A stretch of DNA of 28,668 nucleotides, taken from the NCBI GenBank assembly GCA_002337545.1, contig DDGE01000022.1, positions 39,756 through 68,423 on the forward strand, written 5' to 3'. The position numbers and the translations under genes are program-made. The notes beneath the pieces are model-generated. The model ran no database searches and had not been told where the DNA came from. It was given only the letters and a program-made list of their open reading frames with translations. Position 1 is the first letter of the stretch. Every line of letters starts with the position of its first letter. Source of the stretch: Phycisphaerales bacterium UBA1910. GTDB taxonomy: Bacteria > Planctomycetota > Phycisphaerae > Phycisphaerales > UBA1924. Below, piece by piece: positions 1 through 6,790 of the stretch.

Positions 1-73
1 TGACCTTCAGAGATTGCACTGGCCAGACGCCTGTGCCACCGGTCTTTTGTGGGTTGGGTGCGAAGAATAACGC

Positions 74-721
74 ATGCCGATCGAACTGACCCGCAACGCA
101 CCGAGTCTCGACCACACCCGCATGATCGCGGATGACCTTGCCGCAGTCCTCCGCCGTGGCGATGTCGTGCGCCTGCAAGGGGAGATGGGGGCCGGGAAGA
201 CGACCTTTGTGCGTTTGCTCGCGCAGAACTACGGGATCGCGGAAGATGCCGTCTCCTCCCCCACCTTCGTCATCATGAATATCTACGGCGACGAGGAGTC
301 GGATCATCCGACCCTCGCCCATCTGGACTGCTACCGCCTGGGCGATGAGTCCGAGCTCGACGCGCTGGGCTGGGACCGGATCATCGGCGGCGACGCGATC
401 GTGTTCATCGAATGGGCAGAACGGATCGACGACGCGATCCCCGAGGACGCGTTACGGATTTCAATCGACCATGTGGACGAGACCAGCAGGCGTTTCCGGT
501 TCTCGATCCCGGATCACTGGGCCGAGCGGGCCGGCTTCGATGCGATCCGCCCACGCCCCGACACCACCTGCCCGGTGACCGGGCAGCCCGTCTCGGGTGA
601 ATCCCTGACCTGGCCCTTCGCGTCCGAGAAGGCGCGGATGGCGGACCTGAACGCATGGTTCAACGAGGAGCATGTGATCTCGCGTCCGATCGAACAGGCG
701 GATCTCGAGCAGGGCGAGTAA
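74..721 (+). CDS. tsaE: TsaE, tRNA threonylcarbamoyladenosine biosynthesis ATPase, with a degenerate YacG-like C-terminal tail
   Basis: TsaE is the P-loop ATPase that works with TsaB and TsaD in making the t6A modification at position 37 of ANN-decoding tRNAs in the cytoplasm. The Walker A motif GEMGAGKTT lies at residues 36-44. The family signatures SSPTFVIMNIY (about 61-71), HLDCYRL (83-89) and IEWAER (112-117) follow in the expected order. The core ends near residue 150. The protein has 215 residues, against about 150 for a typical TsaE. The extra tail (about 160-205) reads CPVTGQPV, then PFASEKARMADLNAWFNEE, which resembles the zinc ribbon of YacG (CPxCGxxV ... PFCSxRCxxxDLGxWxxEEY) with three of the four cysteines replaced. 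The TsaE assignment is firm; the YacG relationship is my inference from the pattern. The ATG is preceded by no clear Shine-Dalgarno sequence. The exbB-like gene begins about 30 nt downstream in the same direction. Confidence 0.93.
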   Translation: MPIELTRNAPSLDHTRMIADDLAAVLRRGDVVRLQGEMGAGKTTFVRLLAQNYGIAEDAVSSPTFVIMNIYGDEESDHPTLAHLDCYRLGDESELDALGWDRIIGGDAIVFIEWAERIDDAIPEDALRISIDHVDETSRRFRFSIPDHWAERAGFDAIRPRPDTTCPVTGQPVSGESLTWPFASEKARMADLNAWFNEEHVISRPIEQADLEQGE

Positions 722-741
722 CACGGCCCGGGTTTGCGTGA

Positions 742-747
742 TACCCT
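742..747 (+). promoter_or_regulatory. Candidate -10 element (TACCCT) for a leaderless exbB-like transcript
   Basis: TACCCT ends exactly 6 nt before the ATG at 754. A transcript starting about 7 nt after the hexamer would begin at or next to that ATG. No -35 match is visible. The same spacing recurs at six other unit heads in this window, which is the main support. Confidence 0.35.
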
Positions 748-753
748 GTGTCT

Positions 754-1425
754 ATGCATGCACTGACGCTCGCACAAACAACGGATGGCGCCGGCGCGAC
801 GAACGCGTGGTCGCTCTTTGTCGATTCCTTCGATGTCTTCACGATCGCGCTGATCCTCGGGTCGCTCGTCGCGGTGACCCTGATCGCGCGGGTCGTCATG
901 GACGCGCGCCAATCCGTGATCGCCCCGGATTCGATCTACCAGAACCTGCGATCGAACCTGATCCAGAAAAATACTGGCGGGTTCGAGAAGGGGCTCTCCG
1001 ACCGGACGGCGATCGTCTCCATCGCGTGCAAGGCCGCGTACGACGCAAGGACGAAGGGGCGCGACGCGATGCGCGACGCGGCGGAGATCGCGGCATCCAA
1101 CGCCTGTGCCCGATGGAGTCGCCCGCTGGACCTGCTGCGGATCATCGGGGAACTGGGCCCGCTCGTTGGGCTCGCGGGGACGGTATGGGGGATGATCATC
1201 GCGTTCGTGCGTCTGGGACAGGCGGGCGGGGCGGCCGGGCCAACGGATCTGTCGCTGGGCATCTCCAAAGCGCTGTTCCACACGATGCTCGGGTTGGTGC
1301 TCGCGATACCGTGTTTGTTGATTTATGGGATCTTCCGATCGCTCGTCGAGAAGCACTGCAACAGCGCGATGGCGCAGGCGGGTGAGCTCGTGGACATGAT
1401 CCCCGAGGAATCGGACGCGGGATGA
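754..1425 (+). CDS. MotA/TolQ/ExbB-family proton channel protein
   Basis: This is the channel subunit of an ExbB/ExbD- or TolQ/TolR-type motor, which uses proton flow across the inner membrane to drive an envelope process. About 223 residues carry three hydrophobic spans: one near the N-terminus (TIALILGSLVAVTLI), one containing the family signature LGPLVGLAGTVWGMIIAF, and one after GISKALFHTMLGLVLAIP. Three spans with a cytoplasmic loop between the first and second match the family. A GTG at 748 is in frame, but I prefer the ATG at 754 because a -10-like hexamer ends 6 nt before it. The stop overlaps the next start by 4 nt (ATGA), so it is coupled to two ExbD genes. No TonB, TolA or TolB is in the window, so the partner process (TonB-like uptake, Tol-like or other) is not known. 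Confidence 0.9.
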   Translation: MHALTLAQTTDGAGATNAWSLFVDSFDVFTIALILGSLVAVTLIARVVMDARQSVIAPDSIYQNLRSNLIQKNTGGFEKGLSDRTAIVSIACKAAYDARTKGRDAMRDAAEIAASNACARWSRPLDLLRIIGELGPLVGLAGTVWGMIIAFVRLGQAGGAAGPTDLSLGISKALFHTMLGLVLAIPCLLIYGIFRSLVEKHCNSAMAQAGELVDMIPEESDAG

Positions 1426-1841
1426 TGCGCCGTCGTTCCATCCTGAACGACGAGGGGACATCGTCGAGGGTGAATGTCACGCCGATGATCGATGTGGTCA
1501 TGGTGCTGATCGTGTTCTATCTGCTCGTGGGGCAGCTCGCGACGGATCGACGCGCGCGAATCGCGCTCCCATCGAGCGCGACCGGGATCGAAGAAACCCA
1601 GCGGACCGATCCGATCATCATCGGGGTCACGATCGACGGCACGCGATCGCTCAACGGCGACGCGATCGAGCTCGACCGGTTGGAAGCGCAGGTCTCGGGG
1701 ATGCTCGCGCGGTCGCCGGGCACGCCCGTACGGGTTCGCGCGGACAAGGACACCCCCCACCGGTTCGTGCGGCCGGTGTTCAATGTCCTGCGCGATATGG
1801 GTGTCGGGAAGATCGAACTCGTGACGGAGCAGCGACCATGA
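1422..1841 (+). CDS. ExbD/TolR-family biopolymer transport protein (first copy)
   Basis: This is a single-span partner of the ExbB-like channel. The 139 residues have the family layout: a short cytoplasmic N-terminus, then VTPMIDVVMVLIVFYLLVG, whose Asp24 corresponds to the proton-carrying aspartate of ExbD/TolR, and a periplasmic domain of about 95 residues ending in FNVLRDMGVGKIELVTE, a typical ExbD C-terminal strand. It overlaps the upstream exbB-like gene and the second exbD-like gene by 4 nt each (ATGA), so the three are very probably translated together and form one complex. Confidence 0.9.
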   Translation: MMRRRSILNDEGTSSRVNVTPMIDVVMVLIVFYLLVGQLATDRRARIALPSSATGIEETQRTDPIIIGVTIDGTRSLNGDAIELDRLEAQVSGMLARSPGTPVRVRADKDTPHRFVRPVFNVLRDMGVGKIELVTEQRP

Positions 1842-2299
1842 GTGAGTCCGGTTCACCAACGCGTTCGCGACCGCTCAAGCAACGGAACATCTTCGGGAAC
1901 AAGGGGCGCTTCGGTCCCAACATGACCCCGATGGTGGATGTCGTGCTGGTGATCCTGATCTTCTTCATGGCCGCGACCACGATCGTCGGGCAGGAATGGT
2001 TCCTGAAAGCGGATCTGCCCGAGCAGCGCGAAGAAACGAGTGAGACCAACGGGTTCACCCTCCCGACGCCGATGCTTGATCTCGAGTTGTTTGTCGAGCG
2101 TGATCGGGTCGTGGCGCGTGGACTGGGCCCCGAAGCAATCGGAATCGACGAGGTCATTGAGCGCATCGAACAAATGGACGCGGACCTCAGTGAAGGGCTG
2201 ATCCTCAGAATCGGCGCGAGCGACGAGGTGCCGTACGGGGCAATCGTCGCGGTTCATGACGCGGGCAACGCCAAAAAAATGCGGGTTGCGATCCGCTGA
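1838..2299 (+). CDS. ExbD/TolR-family biopolymer transport protein (second copy)
   Basis: This is a second ExbD-like protein of 153 residues. NMTPMVDVVLVILIFFMAAT holds the conserved membrane aspartate at residue 34, and the periplasmic domain ends with VPYGAIVAVHDAGNAKKMRVAI, like the ExbD C-terminus. The sequence differs clearly from the first copy, so this is an old paralogue and not a recent duplication. It is the last gene of the exbB-exbD-exbD set, coupled by a 4-nt overlap. ExbD works as a dimer inside the ExbB pentamer, so a heterodimer of the two copies is plausible but unproven. Confidence 0.9.
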   Translation: MSESGSPTRSRPLKQRNIFGNKGRFGPNMTPMVDVVLVILIFFMAATTIVGQEWFLKADLPEQREETSETNGFTLPTPMLDLELFVERDRVVARGLGPEAIGIDEVIERIEQMDADLSEGLILRIGASDEVPYGAIVAVHDAGNAKKMRVAIR

Positions 2300-2389
2300 G
2301 CCCTGTTTCACGACAATCGAGCTCGATGTGTGCGTCCGGGATCGGGTATCCTCGAACCCGTGGGAGCAACCGCACACAGGAGATTCCGG

Positions 2390-3085
2390 ATGAAGACGCA
2401 CGCGATCCTCGCAGCAGGCACGATCTCGATCATCGCGAGCGGCTTATACGCGGACATGGTGGTTTTCCAGAACAACAACACCGTTGGTGCGCTCCGCGCG
2501 TTCAACCCCAACTTCGGGGACACAATTCTGGGACAGGCGCTCGACATCACCAACCCCGCGGACAATCAACCTGGCATCGGGGTGACGCCCGGCGGGTCGT
2601 TGTTCCTCATGCAAATCAACGATTTCACGGGTCAGTACCTGTGGCTGGGCACCGGGACGGTCACGCGTACGGCGGAGTCCTCCATCGCGACACTGATCCC
2701 CACACCCGAGCTCCCATTCGGCGAGGCCTACTACGGACCCGCGCTCTACAACGACTTTGACTCGATCGGCGATGAGGCCAACTTCGCGGACGGCTGGCGG
2801 ATCATCCACGGGATGAACAACCTGACGGGCGCACCCGGTGTGTTCTCAACGGACGACATCTTCACCGTGGGCGTCGAGTTCGAGCGTGAAGGCGCTCTGC
2901 ATTACGGGTTCGCGGAGTTCAAACGCACCATCGAGGTATTCGGCGGGCAGGTCGATGTCTCGATCGCCCCCGTCCGATGGGGATACAACGACATCGCTGG
3001 AGAAGCCGCGGTGGTGATCCCCGCACCCGCGGGCTCGATCGCATTGATCGGGCTCGGGGTTGGATTCAGTCGCCGACGGCGCTGA
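2390..3085 (+). CDS. Secreted PEP-CTERM-type protein, function unknown
   Basis: This is an exported protein of 231 residues. Residues 1-21 form a signal peptide (MKTHAILAAGTISIIASGLYA, cleavage likely before DMVVF). The C-terminus shows the planctomycete PEP-CTERM layout: a PAPAG motif, a hydrophobic stretch, and the final RRRR. In known systems such tails are recognised by exosortase-type enzymes at the cell surface. The middle has the composition of a beta-rich extracellular domain, with no motif I recognise. I chose the ATG at 2390 over an in-frame GTG at 2330 because AGGAG lies 7 nt upstream and the signal peptide starts there. The stop overlaps the 3' end of the convergent fur-like gene by 20 nt. 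No exosortase gene is in the window. Confidence 0.82.
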   Translation: MKTHAILAAGTISIIASGLYADMVVFQNNNTVGALRAFNPNFGDTILGQALDITNPADNQPGIGVTPGGSLFLMQINDFTGQYLWLGTGTVTRTAESSIATLIPTPELPFGEAYYGPALYNDFDSIGDEANFADGWRIIHGMNNLTGAPGVFSTDDIFTVGVEFEREGALHYGFAEFKRTIEVFGGQVDVSIAPVRWGYNDIAGEAAVVIPAPAGSIALIGLGVGFSRRRR

Positions 3086-3542
3086 CGAAAATCTGCAGCT
3101 TGTGCCCCTGGGCTTTAAGTCCCTTGGCGGCACAGATCCTGTCGCGCAGCTCGATCAGTTCCGGCACTTCCAGTGTTTCCACATCGCCCGAGTCAATATT
3201 GATCAGCAGCGTGTTGCCCGTGTTACCCACAGTGAGCTGGTAATGCGACTGCTCGCGATCGAAGAGCACCTGCTGAATGATGTTGCAGGACTCGAGGAGC
3301 TTGAGCGTGCGATAGACGGTGGCCTTGGAAACCGAATGGCCCTTGTCCTTGAGCGCGTCGAGGAGCTGATCGGCTTCGAACAACCCATCGAACGCGATGA
3401 TCGTATCGAGGATCATCGCCCGCTCGGGGGTGTATTTGAGGTTCTCTTCCTTGAGCGCCCGGCGGAAGACCGCACACAACGGTTCGATGATATCGAGTGG
3501 TGCCTGGGTATCCGCGTTGGTTTTGATGGGTTCGAGTGCCAT
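3066..3542 (-). CDS. Fur-family transcriptional regulator lacking most canonical metal ligands
   Basis: This is a DNA-binding regulator of the ferric-uptake-regulator superfamily with 158 residues. The winged helix is clear: YTPERAMILDTIIAFDGLFEADQLLDAL (about 37-64) and HSVSKATVYRTLKLLESCNII (69-89), the Fur recognition helix. The dimerisation half is unusual. After SHYQL (99-103), where Fur proteins have an HxHxxHHHxxCxxCG segment, it reads TVGNTGNTLLINIDSGDVETLEVPELIELRDRI. The structural cysteines and most histidines are absent; H100 and H147 (GHKLQI) remain. It may sense something other than Fe, Zn or Mn, or nothing. The ATG at 3542 was chosen because longer starts run into the divergent gene's promoter and have no Fur similarity. 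A -10-like TAGAAT lies 5 nt before it. Confidence 0.85.
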   Translation of the reverse strand: MALEPIKTNADTQAPLDIIEPLCAVFRRALKEENLKYTPERAMILDTIIAFDGLFEADQLLDALKDKGHSVSKATVYRTLKLLESCNIIQQVLFDREQSHYQLTVGNTGNTLLINIDSGDVETLEVPELIELRDRICAAKGLKAQGHKLQIFVSAVGD

Positions 3543-3547
3543 AGGTG

Positions 3548-3553
3548 ATTCTA
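3548..3553 (-). promoter_or_regulatory. Candidate -10 element (TAGAAT) for a leaderless fur-like transcript
   Basis: On the minus strand TAGAAT is followed by 5 nt and the ATG at 3542. No Shine-Dalgarno sequence can fit in that gap. No -35 consensus was found. The divergent promoter for the membrane-protein gene lies about 40 bp away, so the regulator could control both. Confidence 0.4.
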
Positions 3554-3589
3554 GGGTTTCGATCGTGCCCGGACCCGCTCGCTCGATCG

Positions 3590-3595
3590 TACAAT
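3590..3595 (+). promoter_or_regulatory. Candidate -10 element (TACAAT) for the GT-C-like gene
   Basis: TACAAT is followed by 7 nt and the ATG at 3603. The competing ATG at 3594 starts inside this hexamer, so if the promoter is real, translation must begin at 3603. No -35 consensus is visible. Confidence 0.4.
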
Positions 3596-3602
3596 GGTTG
3601 CA

Positions 3603-5684
3603 ATGGAGCAGGACGCGGCAACAAAGGTAACCCAAACGCGAGCACAGGCGTTGGCCGCATTGACCGCGGTTGCGATCGCGTTCCCCGCGGTCCTGCTCAT
3701 GCGGGGAGAAGGTGGGCCGTGGTTCGCGCGAGTCATCACACTCGTCGAGACCCTGATCTTCGCGGGATGGGCCCCGCTGCTCTACCTGATCGCAAGCGCA
3801 GGGTACGGTCGTTTGATCCGACGATGGATCCCGAAGCGTACAGGGCGCTGGTGCATCGAGCTTGGCTTCGGATTGACGGTGCTGCTCTCACTCACGCACA
3901 TCACTGGGATGCTCGGGTTCCTGACAAGCATCAGCGCGTGGGTGATCACGGGGATCGGGATCGCGCTCTTCCTTCCAGTACACAAAGAACTCAAAGGTTC
4001 CTTTTCAACCGAGCGTGTGACGCTGATTCACATCGTGATCGTCTGCGGATTGATGCTCGCGCTGGTAATGGCATGCAACCCGCCTGGGATACTGTGGGGC
4101 TCAGAGTACGGCGGGTTCGATGCCCTGAGCTACCACCTGCAGCTGCCACGCGAGTGGATCGAGCACGGGCGGATCTGGCCGAGTGATCACAATGTGTACT
4201 CGTTCCTGCCCAGTTATATGGAAGGCGCGTACGCGCACATCGCGCTGATGATGGGCGACGGGATGCACGCGGACAATGGGCAGGCGTTGATCAGCACCCA
4301 GCTGCTCAGCGCGTTCATGCTGATCTTGGCGGCAGGGTCGATCGGTGAGCTCGCGCGGCTGACCTGCGACCGCATCGTTCCGGACGCGGACGCGCTGATC
4401 GCGGGCCGGATCGGGATGGCATTGGCATTCGGGACACCCTGGCTGATTGTGGTCGGGACCCTTGCGTACAACGAGATCGCGGTGGTCCTGCTCGGATCGG
4501 CTGCATTGATCGTCGCGATGCGAGCGGACATCGAGACATGGAAACGCGCGGTCCTGTGCGGGCTGATCGTCGGCGGGGCGTGCTCGTGCAAACCCACGGC
4601 ACTGTTCATGCTCGCGCCGAGCGTGGGCATCGTGCTGCTCGCGTGCTCGCCCAAGAAGCACTGGATCGTCATGTCGATGGTGTGTGTTGTTGTCGGCTCG
4701 CTCACAATCGCGCCCTGGCTGATCCGCAACGAGCTCGCGACGGGCAACCCGGTCTTCCCGCAGCTCCACGGCATCTTTCACGACGGGCACTGGAACGAAA
4801 CACAGCACGCGATATACGCATCCGCACACGCGTTCGGGGGATCGATCCTCGATCGGTTCATGATGCTGGTGGTCCCAGACGCGAACGGAATCGATCATGT
4901 GTCGCGTTTCCGCGGGTTCACGAACGGACAATGGGGCCTGATCCCGGCGCTCGGTGTATTCGGTGCACTCGGGTTGCTCTTTACGATGAAGACGCATCGA
5001 GCGGGCTTTGTAGCGTTGCTCGCGTTGGGTGGGCCGATCATCGCATGGGCAATGCTGACGCACCTGCAATCACGATTCCTGATCCCGCTCGCACCAACCT
5101 TGATCGTGCTTGGTTCTGTTTTGATCGTGCGGATCCCGAACCGGCCCGCCCGCGAAGCGGTCGCGAAGATCACCTGCATCAGCGTGCTGATGTGGTCGAT
5201 CGGTCATGCACTGGTCCAGAACAGGGGAAACCCGTTCGTGCTGTTCGATCTGGGGCCGGGGTATGCCCTTGGCGAGTACGAGATGCAGCAGCTCCCCTGG
5301 ACCGCCGCGCTCAATCGCCTCGCCGGGGAGGACGACACCATCTACCTGCTCGGAGACGCGACCCCGATCTACATCAGGGGCGATGTACGATACAACACGG
5401 TGTATGACGATTGGATGATCGCCGAAGCGATCGAATCGAACCCGAACGATCCCAAAGCGTGGACGCAGCATCTACGAAACAGGGGGGTCGATCTGGTCGT
5501 TGTCGCGTTTTCTGAGATCGAACGCTACGCGCGGAGCGAGTGGCTGCCCGATCCGGTCGATCCCGATCGGCTGATCGTGTGGATCGATTCACTCGGTTCG
5601 CCGATACAGGTATGGAGCGATCCGCAAACCCAGATCCCCATCCGGGCGATCTTCCGCATCACCCCGGATACCCCAACCCCATGA
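3603..5684 (+). CDS. Large polytopic membrane protein, GT-C/PMT-like glycosyltransferase candidate
   Basis: This inner-membrane protein has about 693 residues and many hydrophobic spans over most of its length, followed by a soluble C-terminal region of about 150 residues (from near LLGDATPIYIRGD). After the first spans it has GGFDALSYHLQLPREWIEHGRI. That resembles the first extracytoplasmic loop of GT-C enzymes (PMT/ArnT-like), where an aspartate, here about residue 173, is catalytic. GT-C enzymes usually transfer sugars from a polyprenyl-phosphate donor. The donor and acceptor are not predictable here, and the enzymatic role is an inference from that loop and the topology. The start at 3603 is preferred over 3594 because the latter lies in a -10-like hexamer. 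The stop overlaps the next gene by 4 nt (ATGA), which suggests a shared envelope pathway. Confidence 0.7.
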   Translation: MEQDAATKVTQTRAQALAALTAVAIAFPAVLLMRGEGGPWFARVITLVETLIFAGWAPLLYLIASAGYGRLIRRWIPKRTGRWCIELGFGLTVLLSLTHITGMLGFLTSISAWVITGIGIALFLPVHKELKGSFSTERVTLIHIVIVCGLMLALVMACNPPGILWGSEYGGFDALSYHLQLPREWIEHGRIWPSDHNVYSFLPSYMEGAYAHIALMMGDGMHADNGQALISTQLLSAFMLILAAGSIGELARLTCDRIVPDADALIAGRIGMALAFGTPWLIVVGTLAYNEIAVVLLGSAALIVAMRADIETWKRAVLCGLIVGGACSCKPTALFMLAPSVGIVLLACSPKKHWIVMSMVCVVVGSLTIAPWLIRNELATGNPVFPQLHGIFHDGHWNETQHAIYASAHAFGGSILDRFMMLVVPDANGIDHVSRFRGFTNGQWGLIPALGVFGALGLLFTMKTHRAGFVALLALGGPIIAWAMLTHLQSRFLIPLAPTLIVLGSVLIVRIPNRPAREAVAKITCISVLMWSIGHALVQNRGNPFVLFDLGPGYALGEYEMQQLPWTAALNRLAGEDDTIYLLGDATPIYIRGDVRYNTVYDDWMIAEAIESNPNDPKAWTQHLRNRGVDLVVVAFSEIERYARSEWLPDPVDPDRLIVWIDSLGSPIQVWSDPQTQIPIRAIFRITPDTPTP

Positions 5685-6763
5685 GCGACGCAACCGAGAC
5701 CCCCAACCCCATCAAACCGTCGCGCAGCGCGGTCGGGGTGAGCGTGCAGATCATTGGGTTCGCGATCGGCATCTTCCTGCTCGGATGGGCGGTGCGGATG
5801 GCACTTCGTCCTGAAAACCGCGAGCAGCTCTCCAAACTCTCCGACGCGACACCCGGCGAGCTGATGCTCCTTCTCGTCTTGGCAGCACTCTCCGTCGGGT
5901 TCAACGGGATCATCTTCTGGGTCGTCCTGAACCCCATCCACAGGATCCGCGCGACGGATGTCATCGCCACGAACGCGATCGCGACATTCCTGGCGTACCT
6001 CCCGTTCAAACTCTCCGTGGTCTCGCGGTTCGTGATCCATAACCGGCGAGACAAAGTGCCAGTTCTGACCATCGGCGCTTGGATTATCGCGGAGGCGATC
6101 CTGATGGGCGCGGCGCTCACACCGCTCGTGCTGACCAGTATCTGGCTGAAAGAAGTGAATCTCCTCTGGTGGATCGTCTCCCTCACGGGCGTGTGCGTGG
6201 GCACGGCGATCGGCAGTGCCCTCGCGCGTCAACTCGCGGGCGATGTCGGGCTCACCCGACTCTCCAAGATCGGGATCGGTGAGAAACTCAGCGGATCCGA
6301 CGCGTTCTCGCGGATCCACTCCGGGTTCGAGATGCTCGGGCATCCGCGTGCAACCCTGATCGCCAACGCGTTCCGCTTGATCGATATCATCACCTTCGCG
6401 CTGCGGTTTTATGTCGCGGCGCGGGTGCTCGAGCTACCGATCTCAATGCAGGACGCGTTGTTGCTCGGCGCAACCTACTTTATCATCGGGGCCGCATCAC
6501 CCGCTGGGATGCTCGGCACGCGCGAGGCAGGGACCATCGGGATCGCCGAACTGGTTGGGATCTCGAGCAACGCGCTGAGCGAGACAGAGTCCGGGCAGGT
6601 CCCGATCGCCGCAACGGTGCTCTTTGTCACCGCAGTCGAGGCGATTGTGAATCTCGGGTGCGCCGGGTTCGGGATCGCGTGGCTCAAGGCCCGCAAGCCC
6701 CTCGATCCGGAGGGGCAGTTCGCAGAAACCGAGCTCATCGGGCGGAGCATCGAGGGCGAATAA
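5681..6763 (+). CDS. Polytopic membrane protein of the lysylphosphatidylglycerol synthase TM / UPF0104-like type
   Basis: This is a membrane protein of 360 residues with about eight hydrophobic spans. Two stretches recall the MprF flippase-domain/UPF0104 superfamily: FLAYLPFKLSVVSRFVIHNR near residue 105, and IIGAASPAGMLGTREAGTIG near residue 275, which resembles the PGGlGxxE motif of that group. Members are thought to move or handle lipids or polyprenyl-linked intermediates. A role in flipping a lipid-linked substrate with the upstream GT-C-like protein is therefore reasonable but unproven. The ATG at 5681 overlaps the upstream stop by 4 nt. An upstream in-frame start would run deep into the preceding gene and lacks membrane character. 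Confidence 0.65.
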   Translation: MSDATETPNPIKPSRSAVGVSVQIIGFAIGIFLLGWAVRMALRPENREQLSKLSDATPGELMLLLVLAALSVGFNGIIFWVVLNPIHRIRATDVIATNAIATFLAYLPFKLSVVSRFVIHNRRDKVPVLTIGAWIIAEAILMGAALTPLVLTSIWLKEVNLLWWIVSLTGVCVGTAIGSALARQLAGDVGLTRLSKIGIGEKLSGSDAFSRIHSGFEMLGHPRATLIANAFRLIDIITFALRFYVAARVLELPISMQDALLLGATYFIIGAASPAGMLGTREAGTIGIAELVGISSNALSETESGQVPIAATVLFVTAVEAIVNLGCAGFGIAWLKARKPLDPEGQFAETELIGRSIEGE

Positions 6764-6778
6764 CCCCGACCCGACGCG

Positions 6779-6784
6779 TACGAT
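6779..6784 (+). promoter_or_regulatory. Candidate -10 element (TACGAT) for a leaderless nadE transcript
   Basis: TACGAT is followed by 6 nt and the ATG of nadE at 6791. No Shine-Dalgarno or -35 motif is visible. It lies about 15 nt after the stop of the upstream membrane-protein gene, so nadE may have its own promoter instead of depending on read-through. Confidence 0.35.
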
Positions 6785-6790
6785 TACGCG

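Noticed and set aside
1..73. End of a gene upstream of tsaE
   Set aside because: The window begins with TGA, which could be a stop codon, but no coding sequence is visible before it, so nothing can be called.
514..1461. Minus-strand open frame opposite tsaE and the exbB-like gene
   Set aside because: Crosses two well-supported genes and is Arg/Asp/His-rich with no motif.
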